From contig NZ_JAUYVM010000021.1 of assembly GCF_030689305.1 (NCBI RefSeq), forward strand, positions 24,853 to 88,852: DNA of 64,000 bases. Direction: 5' to 3'. The position numbers were made by a program, and so were the translations under genes. This document shows positions 1 through 9,800 of this stretch, piece after piece (position 1 is the first letter of the stretch; every line of letters begins with the position of its first letter). Below the pieces are notes generated by a model, which searched no databases, was not told where the DNA came from, and was given only the letters and a program-made list of their open reading frames with translations. The DNA comes from Vibrio penaeicida (GTDB lineage: Bacteria > Pseudomonadota > Gammaproteobacteria > Enterobacterales > Vibrionaceae).

Positions 1-58
1 AAATAATCGCAAATTTAATTCAAAAGCGAGTGTTTAGTGTCGACGCACTGCTTATCGC

Positions 59-862
59 CTACTGAGATAAATCGAGCCCGTATTTATCCAAAATGTCATC
101 ATAAACGCCATTTTCTTTGATCCGCTTAAGCGCGTCATTAAAACGTTTTGTTAATGCTTTTGCGTTGGGGTATTCAGGAGAAACCATTAAATATGAATCC
201 CAATTGGGATTCCCATTTTGATTGATCATTTCTTCAAAGGTTGTGTCGAGAGTGGCAAATAGGTGTTGCTCATTTGGGTAAAGCTTGCGAATCAGATACC
301 AACCCAACAGTTCGTCCATCAATATCAGATCGACCCGCCCGGCGTGCAGCCGCATAATGTTTTGGCTATCCTTTGAAACCAACTCGAGCCGTATGCCTGC
401 TTCCTCCAAAGTAGTAATAGAAGCCTCGCCAGCTAAACTGCCAAATTTGTAAGATTTAAGATCGGAGAGTTGCTTAGGATCTTTCGGTATATCAAATCTG
501 GCTTTTCGGTAGAAGAATCGACCGTTTGGATTAATGAGTACTCGGTCGGAGAAGCTGAAATTCTTGGTACGCGCAGGAGTAATAGAGTAAGGAAACGCAG
601 CAAAAGCATCGCCATTTTTTACCATGTGTTCTGCTCTTTTCCACGGTACAAATTTATAGTCAGGCGTCATACCCATCTCAATGACAACGGCGGTCGTGAT
701 CTCAGTGACAATGCCATAACCCTCCAGTTCGGCAGAGGTATAAGGCGGCCATTCACCTGTTGCAAGGGGGAGTCGTTCTCGAGCTTGCGCTAAAGATTGT
801 GATGCACTGATTCCCCAAAGCAATAAGCTCATGATAAGTAAAAGCTTCATCATCGTCCCCAA
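59..862 (-). CDS. Periplasmic amino-acid-type solute-binding protein (SBP_bac_3)
   Basis: Predicted periplasmic binding protein of the polar amino-acid ABC family, 267 aa. The N-terminus (MKLLLIMSLLLWGISASQS) is a signal peptide ending near AQA. The mature part opens with the family-typical start LATGEWPPYTS, has the hinge-like segment DAFAAFPYSITPAR and ends with a helix-rich tail (RFNDALKRIKENGVYDDILDKY). No permease or ATPase gene lies beside it, so it is either an orphan binding protein or feeds a receptor or transporter encoded elsewhere. The ligand cannot be told from sequence. The start is one of two nearby Met codons (MGTM or MKLL). Family assignment is firm, substrate unknown. Confidence 0.85.
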   Translation of the reverse strand: MGTMMKLLLIMSLLLWGISASQSLAQARERLPLATGEWPPYTSAELEGYGIVTEITTAVVIEMGMTPDYKFVPWKRAEHMVKNGDAFAAFPYSITPARTKNFSFSDRVLINPNGRFFYRKARFDIPKDPKQLSDLKSYKFGSLAGEASITTLEEAGIRLELVSKDSQNIMRLHAGRVDLILMDELLGWYLIRKLYPNEQHLFATLDTTFEEMINQNGNPNWDSYLMVSPEYPNAKALTKRFNDALKRIKENGVYDDILDKYGLDLSQ

Positions 863-960
863 GTTGCCTTATTTTCTCTTTTGAAAAGTATAGTCGTTAA
901 GCCAAATTAGAGGCGCTCTCTATTGCGGTCAGGTTGATCAGATTTTTACCAAAACAATGT

Positions 961-980
961 TGATAATGGTTATCATTCGT
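961..980. promoter_or_regulatory. Fur box upstream of the 1029 gene
   Basis: TGATAATGGTTATCA is a 7-1-7 inverted repeat with one mismatch, and the 19 bases from 962 match the GATAATGATAATCATTATC consensus at 14 positions. It lies about 50 bases before the ATG at 1029, where a Fur repressor would block transcription. It also argues against starting the gene at 957. Confidence 0.7.
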
Positions 981-1028
981 ATATTGTATTTGAGATTTAG
1001 AACAAACGAAATCACTGCGGAGACGAAA

Positions 1029-1583
1029 ATGGAACAAACTGATATTACTAAGCTGCTTATTCCTCAAAGTGACTGGGCATCCCCCGAGCTTTTTCTGTAC
1101 GAAAATGAAGACCAATTACGCCTTGATTTAGCGTCAGCCATTCAATTTAGCGGTATTAACAGCGTCGGTGGGGTTGTTTTAGGCTTTCGACTGGTGCAGT
1201 ACGCCGTAGAATTAACGGCTGGAAACATGCCCTTACAGCGAGATGGTATCAGTATTTATACGTCTTTCCCTGGTAGGGGGACGCAAGATGCGTTTGAATA
1301 TACTTGCCGCGCACTTCGCGATAAGCGTTACTGTTGCGATACCACACTGCATCACCCTGGCGCGCAATCCGGTCAAAGAGGGCAGTTTTTGTTTACCATG
1401 CGTGTGAATGAGCAATCTATGGTGATGACTCCGGCTGATGGTATGCCTCAACACAGTTATTTTGAAGCAGACAGACTTTCAAAAGACAGCCACGAAGCCG
1501 CAATGAAATGGCGAGATGAAAAAATCAATTTTGCCAATACGCTATTAAGCTTACCGCCTGAAAAATGCTTGCGAGTACTGTAG
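1029..1583 (+). CDS. Fur-box-associated protein of unknown function
   Basis: A 184-aa soluble protein, not recognised. The reading frame stays open back to 957, but the Fur box occupies that stretch, so the ATG at 1029 (MEQTDITKLL) is the likely start. No signal peptide or membrane segment is visible. Notable parts are a glycine-rich segment (GINSVGGVVLGFRL), a Cys pair in RYCCD and His/Pro-rich runs (TTLHHPGAQSG), but no motif that names a fold. The Fur box suggests expression under iron limitation, so a role in iron or haem use is an inference from regulation only. It is divergent from the solute-binding protein and convergent with the GMC oxidoreductase gene. Confidence 0.7.
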   Translation: MEQTDITKLLIPQSDWASPELFLYENEDQLRLDLASAIQFSGINSVGGVVLGFRLVQYAVELTAGNMPLQRDGISIYTSFPGRGTQDAFEYTCRALRDKRYCCDTTLHHPGAQSGQRGQFLFTMRVNEQSMVMTPADGMPQHSYFEADRLSKDSHEAAMKWRDEKINFANTLLSLPPEKCLRVL

Positions 1584-1728
1584 GTTTGATGACTCTTTAG
1601 CTAATCGCTCAGGTTGGATTGGCTCAAAACAGAGCAGCGGTACGATGGCATGCGCCCTAGCACCGCTGTGATGTTCTAAAGGAGGCTACTCGATACAAAA
1701 TACGAGCAGCCTGCCAGTTCCATAGCGG

Positions 1729-3498
1729 CTATTTCTTACTGTGCAGCTTGTCAGCCAAGTCTTGCGCGAGCGCCACCATGGTTAACGTTGGGTTCCATGA
1801 TCCGCCTTGTGGCCATAACGCGCCACCAGTGATATAAACGTTGGCTGTGCCCTTGAGTTTATAATTTAAATCAACAGGTGCGGATTCTTCTTCACCAATG
1901 TGAAGTGTGGAGCTTTCATGAACGGGGGCATCGACACGGATATCTTTGGCTGCTGGTCGCGAGCCTACCCATTCCCCATGATCTTGCCCATTCTCAAAGC
2001 GTGGGTGCCAATATTCCACCACGCCGGAACCATTCGGTGAAAGCACGGTTTCCAAAATATCAAAAGTGGACAGATCCATCTTATCCCACGTTTCAATATC
2101 AAGTTCGTTAGTGGTAATTTGCAGTAACGAATTAGTCGTCACATTATCGTCTGCTGCGTTTTGTTTAAACCAGTTATTGAAGTTCTTATAGTCGAGTTCA
2201 CCTAATACCGCGCATACAAAAACAACGTGGTCAGGTGAGGATTGCAACTGCTCCATTGAAGCCGTTGCAACCACATCCGGCATGTACCTTAATGCGAGTT
2301 CTGCGTTTTTCTCGGGGTCGGAATCCCACAAGGAAGAAAGCTGTATGTGGAACTGCTGATCAAAGCTATCGTTGGCAACGCCCGCAACGTAGTTTGCCCC
2401 TAATTCTAACTGACCAAATCGCCCATCGGGATCTAAATCGGATTTAGGCACACGAGCCACAATCGAACTAATGAAGTGAGCGGAAAAACGCGATCCTAAA
2501 TTCGGAATCGTTGGGAATGAATTACGAACCAATGTAGTCGGTGGCAAAGTCCCCATTGCCAATACGAGTTCAGCATTGCCCAGTGGCAATACACCACGAG
2601 AGGTTTGCAGTGCGGTGGCTTTTCTTTCTCCATTCAGCTCTTGCTGGTGGATCTCTTCGACAGTACATGCGCTGACAATATCAAGCTGTGGTCCAACGCG
2701 TTCGCCATTTTCGTCGACTTTATTGAATTTTTCTGCCAGTTCGAGCAATTCACCTGGCGTTGCGAATTTTTGGAAATCAATGCCATTTTCCTGCATAGAG
2801 GCTGAAGCCAGTGGAGCAGGGTCGGTACGATAAATGCCATTCACGCCTGTACCGAGCTCTTGCAATAATCCTTGTACTTGTCTTTGTAGAGCACCATAAA
2901 CAGGGCGAGTTCCAGAAACAAAATTCGCGATTTCTTGATTCGGGAAGTTATCGATCTCGTCTGCATTTTGCACCCTAAGTAGAGTTTTAGCTGCTTCGAA
3001 ATTCTTTCTTGCGGCTTCAATGGTATGTGTTGGCCAACCGGCAAACTCTTCACTATTCGGTATTGGGCACCACGCGCTCCAAAGCGTTGAACGCCCGCCA
3101 AAGAAAGGCACCATGCCGTGTTGCCACTTAATAAGGGATTCCGGCTGCTGATTTTCAATCGACATTGTCCACGGGAAGGTTTCCGATAACCCACCTAATG
3201 TATCTTTAAAGGGGAGAGGTAGGTTTTGGAAGTGCTCAGGCAAAAAGAACGTTCCTCGTTCAATCAATAAAATACGAGCATTGGAATTTTCTTTTTCTAG
3301 AATTCGTTCTGCAAATGCCAAGGCGCAAAAGCCAGTACCGACCACGATGTAATCGTAATCATTTTCTTCGCGTGCTTTTTTCCATTCGCCATTGGATAGG
3401 AAAAACACATGGTCCATGACTTTTTGAGCCGTTGGGCTTTGTGGCCCTGGAGTCGGGTAGCCGTACTGCAGTTTGTTACTTGATGCCGCTGTTCCCAT
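1729..3498 (-). CDS. GMC-type FAD oxidoreductase
   Basis: Predicted flavin-dependent oxidoreductase of the glucose-methanol-choline type, 589 aa, no signal peptide. The dinucleotide-binding fold is at about residues 50-80 (DYIVVGTGFCALAFAERI, then LLIERG). A likely substrate/FAD loop is HGMVPFFGGRSTLWSAW. The C-terminus carries a His in STLHIGEE and an Asn in GSWNPTLTMVALA, matching the His/Asn catalytic pair of GMC enzymes. It would oxidise an alcohol or sugar hydroxyl; the substrate is not evident. An AAGGA Shine-Dalgarno precedes the ATG. It is the last gene of a PAS-cupin-oxidoreductase run, 43 bases after the cupin gene. Confidence 0.82.
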   Translation of the reverse strand: MGTAASSNKLQYGYPTPGPQSPTAQKVMDHVFFLSNGEWKKAREENDYDYIVVGTGFCALAFAERILEKENSNARILLIERGTFFLPEHFQNLPLPFKDTLGGLSETFPWTMSIENQQPESLIKWQHGMVPFFGGRSTLWSAWCPIPNSEEFAGWPTHTIEAARKNFEAAKTLLRVQNADEIDNFPNQEIANFVSGTRPVYGALQRQVQGLLQELGTGVNGIYRTDPAPLASASMQENGIDFQKFATPGELLELAEKFNKVDENGERVGPQLDIVSACTVEEIHQQELNGERKATALQTSRGVLPLGNAELVLAMGTLPPTTLVRNSFPTIPNLGSRFSAHFISSIVARVPKSDLDPDGRFGQLELGANYVAGVANDSFDQQFHIQLSSLWDSDPEKNAELALRYMPDVVATASMEQLQSSPDHVVFVCAVLGELDYKNFNNWFKQNAADDNVTTNSLLQITTNELDIETWDKMDLSTFDILETVLSPNGSGVVEYWHPRFENGQDHGEWVGSRPAAKDIRVDAPVHESSTLHIGEEESAPVDLNYKLKGTANVYITGGALWPQGGSWNPTLTMVALAQDLADKLHSKK

Positions 3499-3541
3499 TA
3501 TTCATTCCTTTTTATATTTGAGGTGGCTTGTTACGTAGCAA

Positions 3542-4087
3542 TTAGCAATTAACACTGAATGCCAAGCGCTTAATGATGTCTGTTTGTTCTGGATAATCTG
3601 AGATAAGTTGCTGAATATCGGATTCGGTAGGAGTGATTGAATCTTCCGGATCCCACCCTGGCGCTAAACTGCATGCGCACAGAGCAAAGCTGGAATTGTC
3701 TTGGAGTTCAGCCCCGAACCAAGTGTTATGAGGGGCTGAGCACAGTAAAACCTGATCCAGCTCCAACTTGTCTCCTACGGTAATTTCTTTGAACTCACCA
3801 TGAGATAAAAACAGATAGAGCTTGAGCGCCGACCCTTGTAAAAAGAACCACTGCTCATCTTGATTTAATTGATGTAAAGCCAAACGAGAAGAGGGAGTAG
3901 GAGACGCTAAGTCACGCGCAAGCATGTAATAATTGTTTGAATAAAATCGTCTGTCTGAATGGAATCTATCCGGTAGTGCTTGCTGAGGAATAACCTCGTC
4001 GGAGGCTTCACCTTCACCAAAAAATCCACCTAGCTCAATGGCTTCTAGCTTTAGGTGGTCAAGCCAGTATTCTGCGCCTTTCATCAC
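3542..4087 (-). CDS. Cupin_5 (DUF985) family protein
   Basis: A 181-aa protein resembling the DUF985/cupin_5 family, a double-stranded beta-helix fold of unclear activity. Family-like elements in order: LKLEAIELGGFFGE near the N-terminus, YMLARD and LHQLNQDEQWFFLQGSALKL, then CSAPHNTWFGAEL and CACSLAPGWDPED near the C-terminus. His and Glu positions of the family motif are partly present (LHQLNQDEQW), so metal or small-molecule binding is possible but unproven. It overlaps the PAS gene by 4 bases (ATGA), indicating translational coupling, and precedes the GMC oxidoreductase. Confidence 0.75.
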   Translation of the reverse strand: MMKGAEYWLDHLKLEAIELGGFFGEGEASDEVIPQQALPDRFHSDRRFYSNNYYMLARDLASPTPSSRLALHQLNQDEQWFFLQGSALKLYLFLSHGEFKEITVGDKLELDQVLLCSAPHNTWFGAELQDNSSFALCACSLAPGWDPEDSITPTESDIQQLISDYPEQTDIIKRLAFSVNC

Positions 4088-4494
4088 GCCTCCTCAGGTG
4101 GGTTGACCAGTGAAAAGCACACGGTGATGCCTTTGATCAGGTCTGGGTTTTTGGTGTCTCGCCAAAGCCCTTTCTGAGTTACGATGGGTTCGTCTTTGTG
4201 GCCGCCAGAACCATCAGGAACGGGGATGGTTTCATGTAAGTTGAGGATAGGTTTTCCGGATGCAATAACCAGTTTGTCGTGGGCAACATGAGCAGCAAAT
4301 TGGTCTTTTTGTCCAATTAAGTCACTTTTGGGGACGCCAATTAAATCGGAAAAGTTTTGGTTGACCCAAATAAAAACAGAATCTGTATTCTTGATAACAT
4401 AATAAATACCATCTTGCGTATCTAAAACGTCCATTAAAATGTCTGAATTAAATTCCTCTGGGCTAATAGGGGGCTCTATAACATTTTTAAGCAT
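4084..4494 (-). CDS. Stand-alone PAS-domain protein
   Basis: A 136-aa protein consisting of essentially one PAS domain: FIWVNQNFSDLIGVPKSDLIGQ is the classic PAS core (about residues 40-65) and LWRDTKNPDLIKGITVCFS the closing beta strands. There is no kinase, GGDEF or DNA-binding segment, so it would bind a ligand or cofactor and act through a partner. It is first in a three-gene run whose other members are a cupin and a GMC flavoenzyme, so it may sense the substrate or redox state for them (inference). The ATG has an AAGGA Shine-Dalgarno. Confidence 0.75.
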   Translation of the reverse strand: MLKNVIEPPISPEEFNSDILMDVLDTQDGIYYVIKNTDSVFIWVNQNFSDLIGVPKSDLIGQKDQFAAHVAHDKLVIASGKPILNLHETIPVPDGSGGHKDEPIVTQKGLWRDTKNPDLIKGITVCFSLVNPPEEA

Positions 4495-4902
4495 ATTTTG
4501 ATCCTTATTATTGGTGCAAAATTACTTATTTAGAGTAGAGCGGTTTTTATTTGTGTGTAAAAGGTTATTAAATTGAGATGTGATGGCTGGATAATTTACT
4601 GTGTTTATTGAACTCGCAATAAAAAACAAATCGAAATATTTTGCTTTATGGTTCCTTTACTTGTTGATTATTAAGGGTTATTTTCGTTTTTATGCTTTGA
4701 GTTATAAGTAGGAGGAGGGGTTTATGTTATACAGGTGTATTAAATTGTTTTTTTATTTTCTTTAAATTTTAATAACTTAAATATATTAAAGTTAATTATA
4801 AATAAAAAAGTCAGAAATAATCTAATCTGGACTTTTATTAAAACCAAATAAAACTATACGGGTTAAATACTATTGTGGGCTATAAGGAGTATTGGTTTTT
4901 TA
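4495..4902. other. AT-rich intergenic stretch between the PAS gene and the TetR gene
   Basis: About 400 bases, very AT-rich, with no convincing reading frame. It should hold the promoter of the PAS-cupin-GMC genes near its left end; no clear operator is visible. Its right end holds the terminator of the TetR gene. Confidence 0.6.
4804..4837 (-). terminator. Rho-independent terminator after the TetR gene
   Basis: Read on the minus strand, AAAAGTCCAGA and TCTGACTTTTTT form a stem around a loop of about 10 bases, with a T run. It lies 66 bases past the TetR stop codon. Confidence 0.6.
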
Positions 4903-5478
4903 TTACATTCCACTCTTAGCTTCCGTTAGCCAAGGTAAAAAACGTTGAATGTTATCGGTCAGTACTTCACTCGCATTCTTCTGATACCCATATACTCGAA
5001 TACCAAAAATCACCATCATGAGTTGATGCGCGTAATTTTGTGCCTCCGACGTTGAAAATGTGCTTTCTAGATGGTGGCAGTACGTCTGCTCTATCACTTG
5101 CAGTTTGTCTGTGGCTAAGAACTGTAAATCATCATCCAAAGCGGACAACTCTAGTTGCGATTTAACCAAAAAACAGCCGCAGTAGGGGGATTCTTCCGTT
5201 TGCTCAATAAGCTCTATGAGAATGTGTTGTATTCCTTTGATGGCACTCCCCGTTTTTTGGACAGCGGTATGAATTTCTTCAACAGAATGATTGGCATAGC
5301 TTTCTAACGCCATGCGAAACACTCCTTCCTTACTGCCAAACTCGTTGTACAAACTACCGGGTTTAAGACCTGTTTTTTTCGAGATATGTTGAATGCTCGT
5401 CGCAGAGTACCCTTGGCTCCAGAACAAGTCTGTTGCCTGTGAAATGACCTCTTCGATTGAATACTTCTTTTTTGCCAT
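4903..5478 (-). CDS. TetR/AcrR-family transcriptional repressor
   Basis: A 191-aa TetR-family regulator. The N-terminal DNA-binding domain (about residues 8-55) shows the usual pattern: ATDLFWSQGYSATSIQHISKKTG then PGSLYNEFGSKEGVF. The C-terminal ligand domain contains a Cys cluster (SPYCGCFLVKS) typical of one TetR subgroup. It is divergent from the secreted MRJP-like gene, with two near-identical palindromes in the shared 128-base spacer, so it most likely represses itself and that neighbour and releases on binding an unknown ligand. Confidence 0.9.
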   Translation of the reverse strand: MAKKKYSIEEVISQATDLFWSQGYSATSIQHISKKTGLKPGSLYNEFGSKEGVFRMALESYANHSVEEIHTAVQKTGSAIKGIQHILIELIEQTEESPYCGCFLVKSQLELSALDDDLQFLATDKLQVIEQTYCHHLESTFSTSEAQNYAHQLMMVIFGIRVYGYQKNASEVLTDNIQRFLPWLTEAKSGM

Positions 5479-5516
5479 ACGATCTTAATCTCCTACTGCT
5501 GAGGACATAATAGCAG

Positions 5517-5536
5517 TTTTGAACGATCACTCAAAA
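5517..5536. promoter_or_regulatory. TetR-type operator 1
   Basis: TTTTGAACGATCACTCAAAA, an imperfect 20-bp palindrome and a diverged copy of the site at 5567. It lies just upstream of the TetR gene start, where binding would autoregulate. Confidence 0.65.
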
Positions 5537-5541
5537 AGTAT

Positions 5542-5570
5542 TTGACAGGCAAACTTTGGATATATATTTT
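5542..5570 (+). promoter_or_regulatory. Promoter of the MRJP-like gene
   Basis: TTGACA (5542-5547) is followed after 17 bases by TATTTT (5565-5570), with TATATA just before. The -10 overlaps operator 2, so repressor binding would block polymerase. Confidence 0.6.
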
Positions 5571-5586
5571 GAATGAGCGTTCAAAA
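5567..5586. promoter_or_regulatory. TetR-type operator 2
   Basis: TTTTGAATGAGCGTTCAAAA, a 20-bp palindrome with only the central bases imperfect, overlapping the -10 region of the secreted protein gene. It shares its outer arms with operator 1; centre-to-centre spacing is 50 bases. Confidence 0.7.
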
Positions 5587-5606
5587 TGTTTTGAAAAGGA
5601 TAATTC

Positions 5607-6674
5607 ATGAAAAAATCACTTTTAACTTCGCTTAGCACTCTCGCCATAATGGTTTCATTCAACGCCTCATCGAGCGACCTGAATGTTGTTCATCAACTGG
5701 ATCATAAAGCGCCTCCGGGGAATATTGCCGCTTCTTCGTCTGGTCGAATATTTATGAGCAATCATCACTTCTACGGTGCGAAAAACAAGATTGTCGAAAT
5801 CACCGCTGAAGGTAAAGCCGTCGCTTACCCAAATGAAGCATTTAGCCAAAGTCTTAACCCTGTTTTGGGAGTGATTTTGGATAAGAAAAACGTGCTATGG
5901 ATGCTAGAAACGGCAGATTCTGACACGCGTGTCGGGCGTCTTGTTGGTTGGGATACAGAAAAAAACGCACTGCACAAAGTGGTTTACATCGCAGCGCCTA
6001 CGATTCCACAAGACTCCTTTCTAAACGATCTGGCCGTCGATAGAGACAATGAAGTGGTTTACATCACCGATACTGCTGCTGGGCGTAATTCCGCATTAAT
6101 CGTGATTGATTTGAAGACCGGTGTGACTCGACGCGTGCTAGACGGTTCTCCTTTTACGCAGCCAGAAGACATTGATATGGTGATTGACGATAAAGTCGTC
6201 ACGCTTGGTGGGTCGCCAGCACGCATTGGCGCGAACCCCATTACGCTGGATACAAAAAATGAATGGCTCTATTTTGGCGCAATGAGCGGTACTAAACTGT
6301 ATCGAGTTAATACGTCTGATTTGCGTAATTCAACACTGTCGGCGAAGCAATTAGAACAGCGGGTAGAAACATACGCCAACAAGCCGATCAGCGACGGTAT
6401 CGCCATTGATCAGGACGACAATGTCTACATCACGGATATCACCAACGATGCGGTTGGGTATATTGGTCAAGATCGTCAGTATCGAGTGTTACATTCCGAT
6501 TCTGAATTACTGAGCTGGAGCGATGGCTTTGCAACAAAAGCCAATGGGAAGATTCTGGCTACGGTCAATAAGCTTCACAAATCACCGGTGCTAAATCAGA
6601 ACAAAGATGAAAGTGGCGATCGCTATTACATCGTTGAATTTGATGCCCTAGGGCAGACACAAGTGGGTCGATAA
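5607..6674 (+). CDS. Secreted MRJP/yellow-type (SMP-30-like beta-propeller) protein
   Basis: A 355-aa exported protein with a signal peptide (MKKSLLTSLSTLAIMVSFNASS) and a predicted six-bladed propeller of the major royal jelly/yellow group, often annotated as L-dopachrome-tautomerase-related. Visible family hallmarks are SGRIFMSNHHF, LNPVLGVILDKKNVLWMLE, DSFLNDLAVDRDNEVVYITDT and a later second pass SDGIAIDQDDNVYITDI. No enzymatic activity can be assigned safely for bacterial members. It would sit in the periplasm or outside the cell. Control by the divergent TetR gene is indicated by the two palindromes upstream. Confidence 0.8.
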   Translation: MKKSLLTSLSTLAIMVSFNASSSDLNVVHQLDHKAPPGNIAASSSGRIFMSNHHFYGAKNKIVEITAEGKAVAYPNEAFSQSLNPVLGVILDKKNVLWMLETADSDTRVGRLVGWDTEKNALHKVVYIAAPTIPQDSFLNDLAVDRDNEVVYITDTAAGRNSALIVIDLKTGVTRRVLDGSPFTQPEDIDMVIDDKVVTLGGSPARIGANPITLDTKNEWLYFGAMSGTKLYRVNTSDLRNSTLSAKQLEQRVETYANKPISDGIAIDQDDNVYITDITNDAVGYIGQDRQYRVLHSDSELLSWSDGFATKANGKILATVNKLHKSPVLNQNKDESGDRYYIVEFDALGQTQVGR

Positions 6675-6834
6675 GGGTTTACGTAGGGGAGTATTTTCTC
6701 AACCAGACCGAATATTGTTTAGGCAAAGTATCGGATGGTTATGCGGCTCTGCTTGAAAAAACAGGGCACGCGCCTTAAAAATAGTATTATTTCTAAAGTG
6801 TGTGCCCAAAGAGAAATTATGTGAAGAAGACTAC

Positions 6835-9800
6835 TTAGTCTTCAAATATATGGTCAACTTCTATCACATTCATGTATTCCTGAAATTCAGCGAAACTGAC
6901 ACTTTTTTTACCAGCCCACATCTTTTGAGATAATGTCTGTATCGCTGGTTTGACGCGATCTTGGATATCATCAATAGTGTAATGCGTTCCTGCTGCAAAG
7001 GCATCATTCCATACCGCAAACATACCGCCCTTAACTTGCGGGTGATCAATATCAAATTGAACACTAGAAAATGTATTGGGTGTCCAATTCTCATACAACC
7101 ACTGAGAGTTTAGATAATCGTGGTAATAGCCAGCAAAAGGAACAATATACAGAAGTGAATCCTGCGTATTGATAATGTCATAGCCATCACTTACTGCCTG
7201 AGCTGGATCGTAGTAGCCTCCGAACCAAATATTAACCAAAAGATCACGATCTAAACCAGCTGCTCCACCAATTGTATCTTGGCTCCCCCACATTCTTACT
7301 GGGTTCTTACCAAGCCCTTTTAGATAGCCATTGAAATGGTTAATGAACGCTTTCATTTCAGCAGGTGATCCGTTGTTGTACTCATCTGTACCGATATGAA
7401 CATCTTCAATGAATGGCGCGTATTCAGTCCATAACTCTTCCAGGAAAGTGGTTACATCGGGGTTCCCGAGATCAAGGTGATCTTCTTTCAAGTTAGGGTG
7501 ACGCAAGTCAGGTCTATATTGCGTAAAGGCGAGAGAGTGTGCAGGTGCATCTATTTCGGTGATGATAGTAACACCGTAAGTTTTTGCTAGTTCAATGAGC
7601 TCTATGTATTCCTGCTTAGTGTAGTGTTGTTCCGACGTAACACCTGGGTGAGTGTTACTTTCTAAGCGGAAACCAGCTTGAGCCTCCTGCCATTTACTAG
7701 AATCAAATCCAATCACATTGTCATTGATATGGATCTGAAGATCATTCATCTTAAAATATGACATTTGTTTGACCATATCGCGTAAGAATTCCATTGGCAT
7801 GAACATTCTTCCTACATCAAGAAGTAGCCCTCTATTCTCCCATTTTGGATGGTCAGTAATGAACCCTTTCGCTATTGAGTCGTTTGCTAAATCGACTTGC
7901 AACATTTGTAAGATGGAACGAGTACCAAAGAAAGTACCGTCAGCATGATTGGCGGAAATAGTGACAGAGTTACCGATGTCAATGGTGTAGCCTTCTTCAC
8001 CGAGTTCGCTATTGTTAGCCCCAAGTGTGAGAAAGATATCACCTTCAGATGGGGTAGTATTTGTGATAATCGGTAAGTGTTTAGCCGCCAAATCAAAAAT
8101 ATCGGATTGGAATACTTCGGCTTTATTCTGCAATTGATTGGCGTAACTAGGATGTAAAACAATTCTGGAATTGGCACTTAGGATGAATTCTCCTTGGGCT
8201 CCTTCCCATTCAGAAACAGATGGAATGATTTGTGGCGCCTCATTTTTCAGACCGTAGAATTTGTGAATCTCTGAACTTGACATTGCTCTATCGAATATTT
8301 GAAGTTCATCTAATTCACCATGAATCGCATCCGAGCCATCTGCGCGCATACCTATGATATCTAGGGGAAGATTGATGACATTCGAGATGGAACCTTGATC
8401 TTCGCCATCTGCATATAAGGTAATACTCTCATCAGTCTTAACAAAAGTTAGATGGGTCCAAGTATCCAAAGGCAAAGTAAAATCAAAAGAATAATCGGCA
8501 GCACCAAACTTCGTAAAACCAACATTTGAATTTTCAGAACCGTATTGTTCAAGCTTTAGAGCACCATGTTGGGAAGAAAGTACAGTAGAAGTTGATCGCT
8601 GGCTGGATTTATTCACCCAGAAGGACATAGTCCAGTCACCGGTTAGGTCTTCTGCACCAAGGACGACGTGATCGTCAGTGCCATCAAAACTTAATCCTCC
8701 ATTTTGTTTTCCTTCACTCCATACTGCACCATTAATTGTTCCTTGAAGCTCGTTTTTAGCGTCATTAACTAAATTTCCCGCACCTTCATTGAAATCCAAT
8801 CTAGAATACAAACCTTTGGGACCAAAAAATTTAGCAACATCACTTGCTGGAATCGCGGTATCAAACACATGAACTTCGTCCAAAACAGCATGAAGTTGAT
8901 CATTACCGTTTAGCCTTGCACCAATTCGTTGTCGAGGTAACGGGATTGAAACGGGTAAGTGATCGACAAGGTAGCCTCCAGAATAGAGCGATAAGCCGTT
9001 ACTATCATTAACGAAAGTTAAATGCGTCCAGCTATTTAATGGGACGGTATATTCAAATGAATAATCTGCAACACCTAACTTTGTGATACCCAAGGCATGA
9101 TTACTGCTTCCCCATTGCTCTAGCTTAATAGCGTAATCTTGGGAGGATAGAATCACCGAGCTTGGAGTGTCAGCGGTACGTTTGACCCACATCGCCAGTG
9201 ACCAATCACCACTCAATTCACTGTTGTTGAGATCGATTGGACCTTTGGTATCACTGAATGCTAAGGCACTCTTGCTAAGGCCTTTTTCCCATTGAAAGCT
9301 AGATACTGGGATGTCAATACTATTAGACGCGTCCACCGAGCTATTTCCAGTGCCTTCATCAAAACTGAGATGATTTGTGAATGCGCGGCTTCCATATACG
9401 GCTTGAACTTCCAATGGCTGAAGGGCTTTTGAGTGTATAAGAAGAGAGTCAATTTCGGCCTTTAGAAAATCTTCCCCATTTAATTTTGCACCTATTCGAT
9501 CTAGAGGTAATGGTATTGAAATATCTAGGGATGAGTTGAACTCTCCATTTACATATAAATCCAAACCAATAGAGGAGTTTACAAATGTGAGATGTGCCCA
9601 CTCACCAATTGGGGCAGTATATTCAAATGTATAATCTCTATTTCCGATTTCAGTAACACCTATTCGGTGGTTATTGCTTCCCCACTGTTCTAACTTGACC
9701 ATATGATTTTGTGAAGAAAATAACGCAGATGAAGGAGTGTCTGCACCACGTTTTACCCACAGTGAAGCCGTCCACTCGCCACCCATATTTGAGTGCTCGA

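Noticed and set aside
433..793. Alternative frames inside the solute-binding-protein gene
   Set aside because: They overlap a full-length gene with a signal peptide and have no ribosome site; they are shadows.
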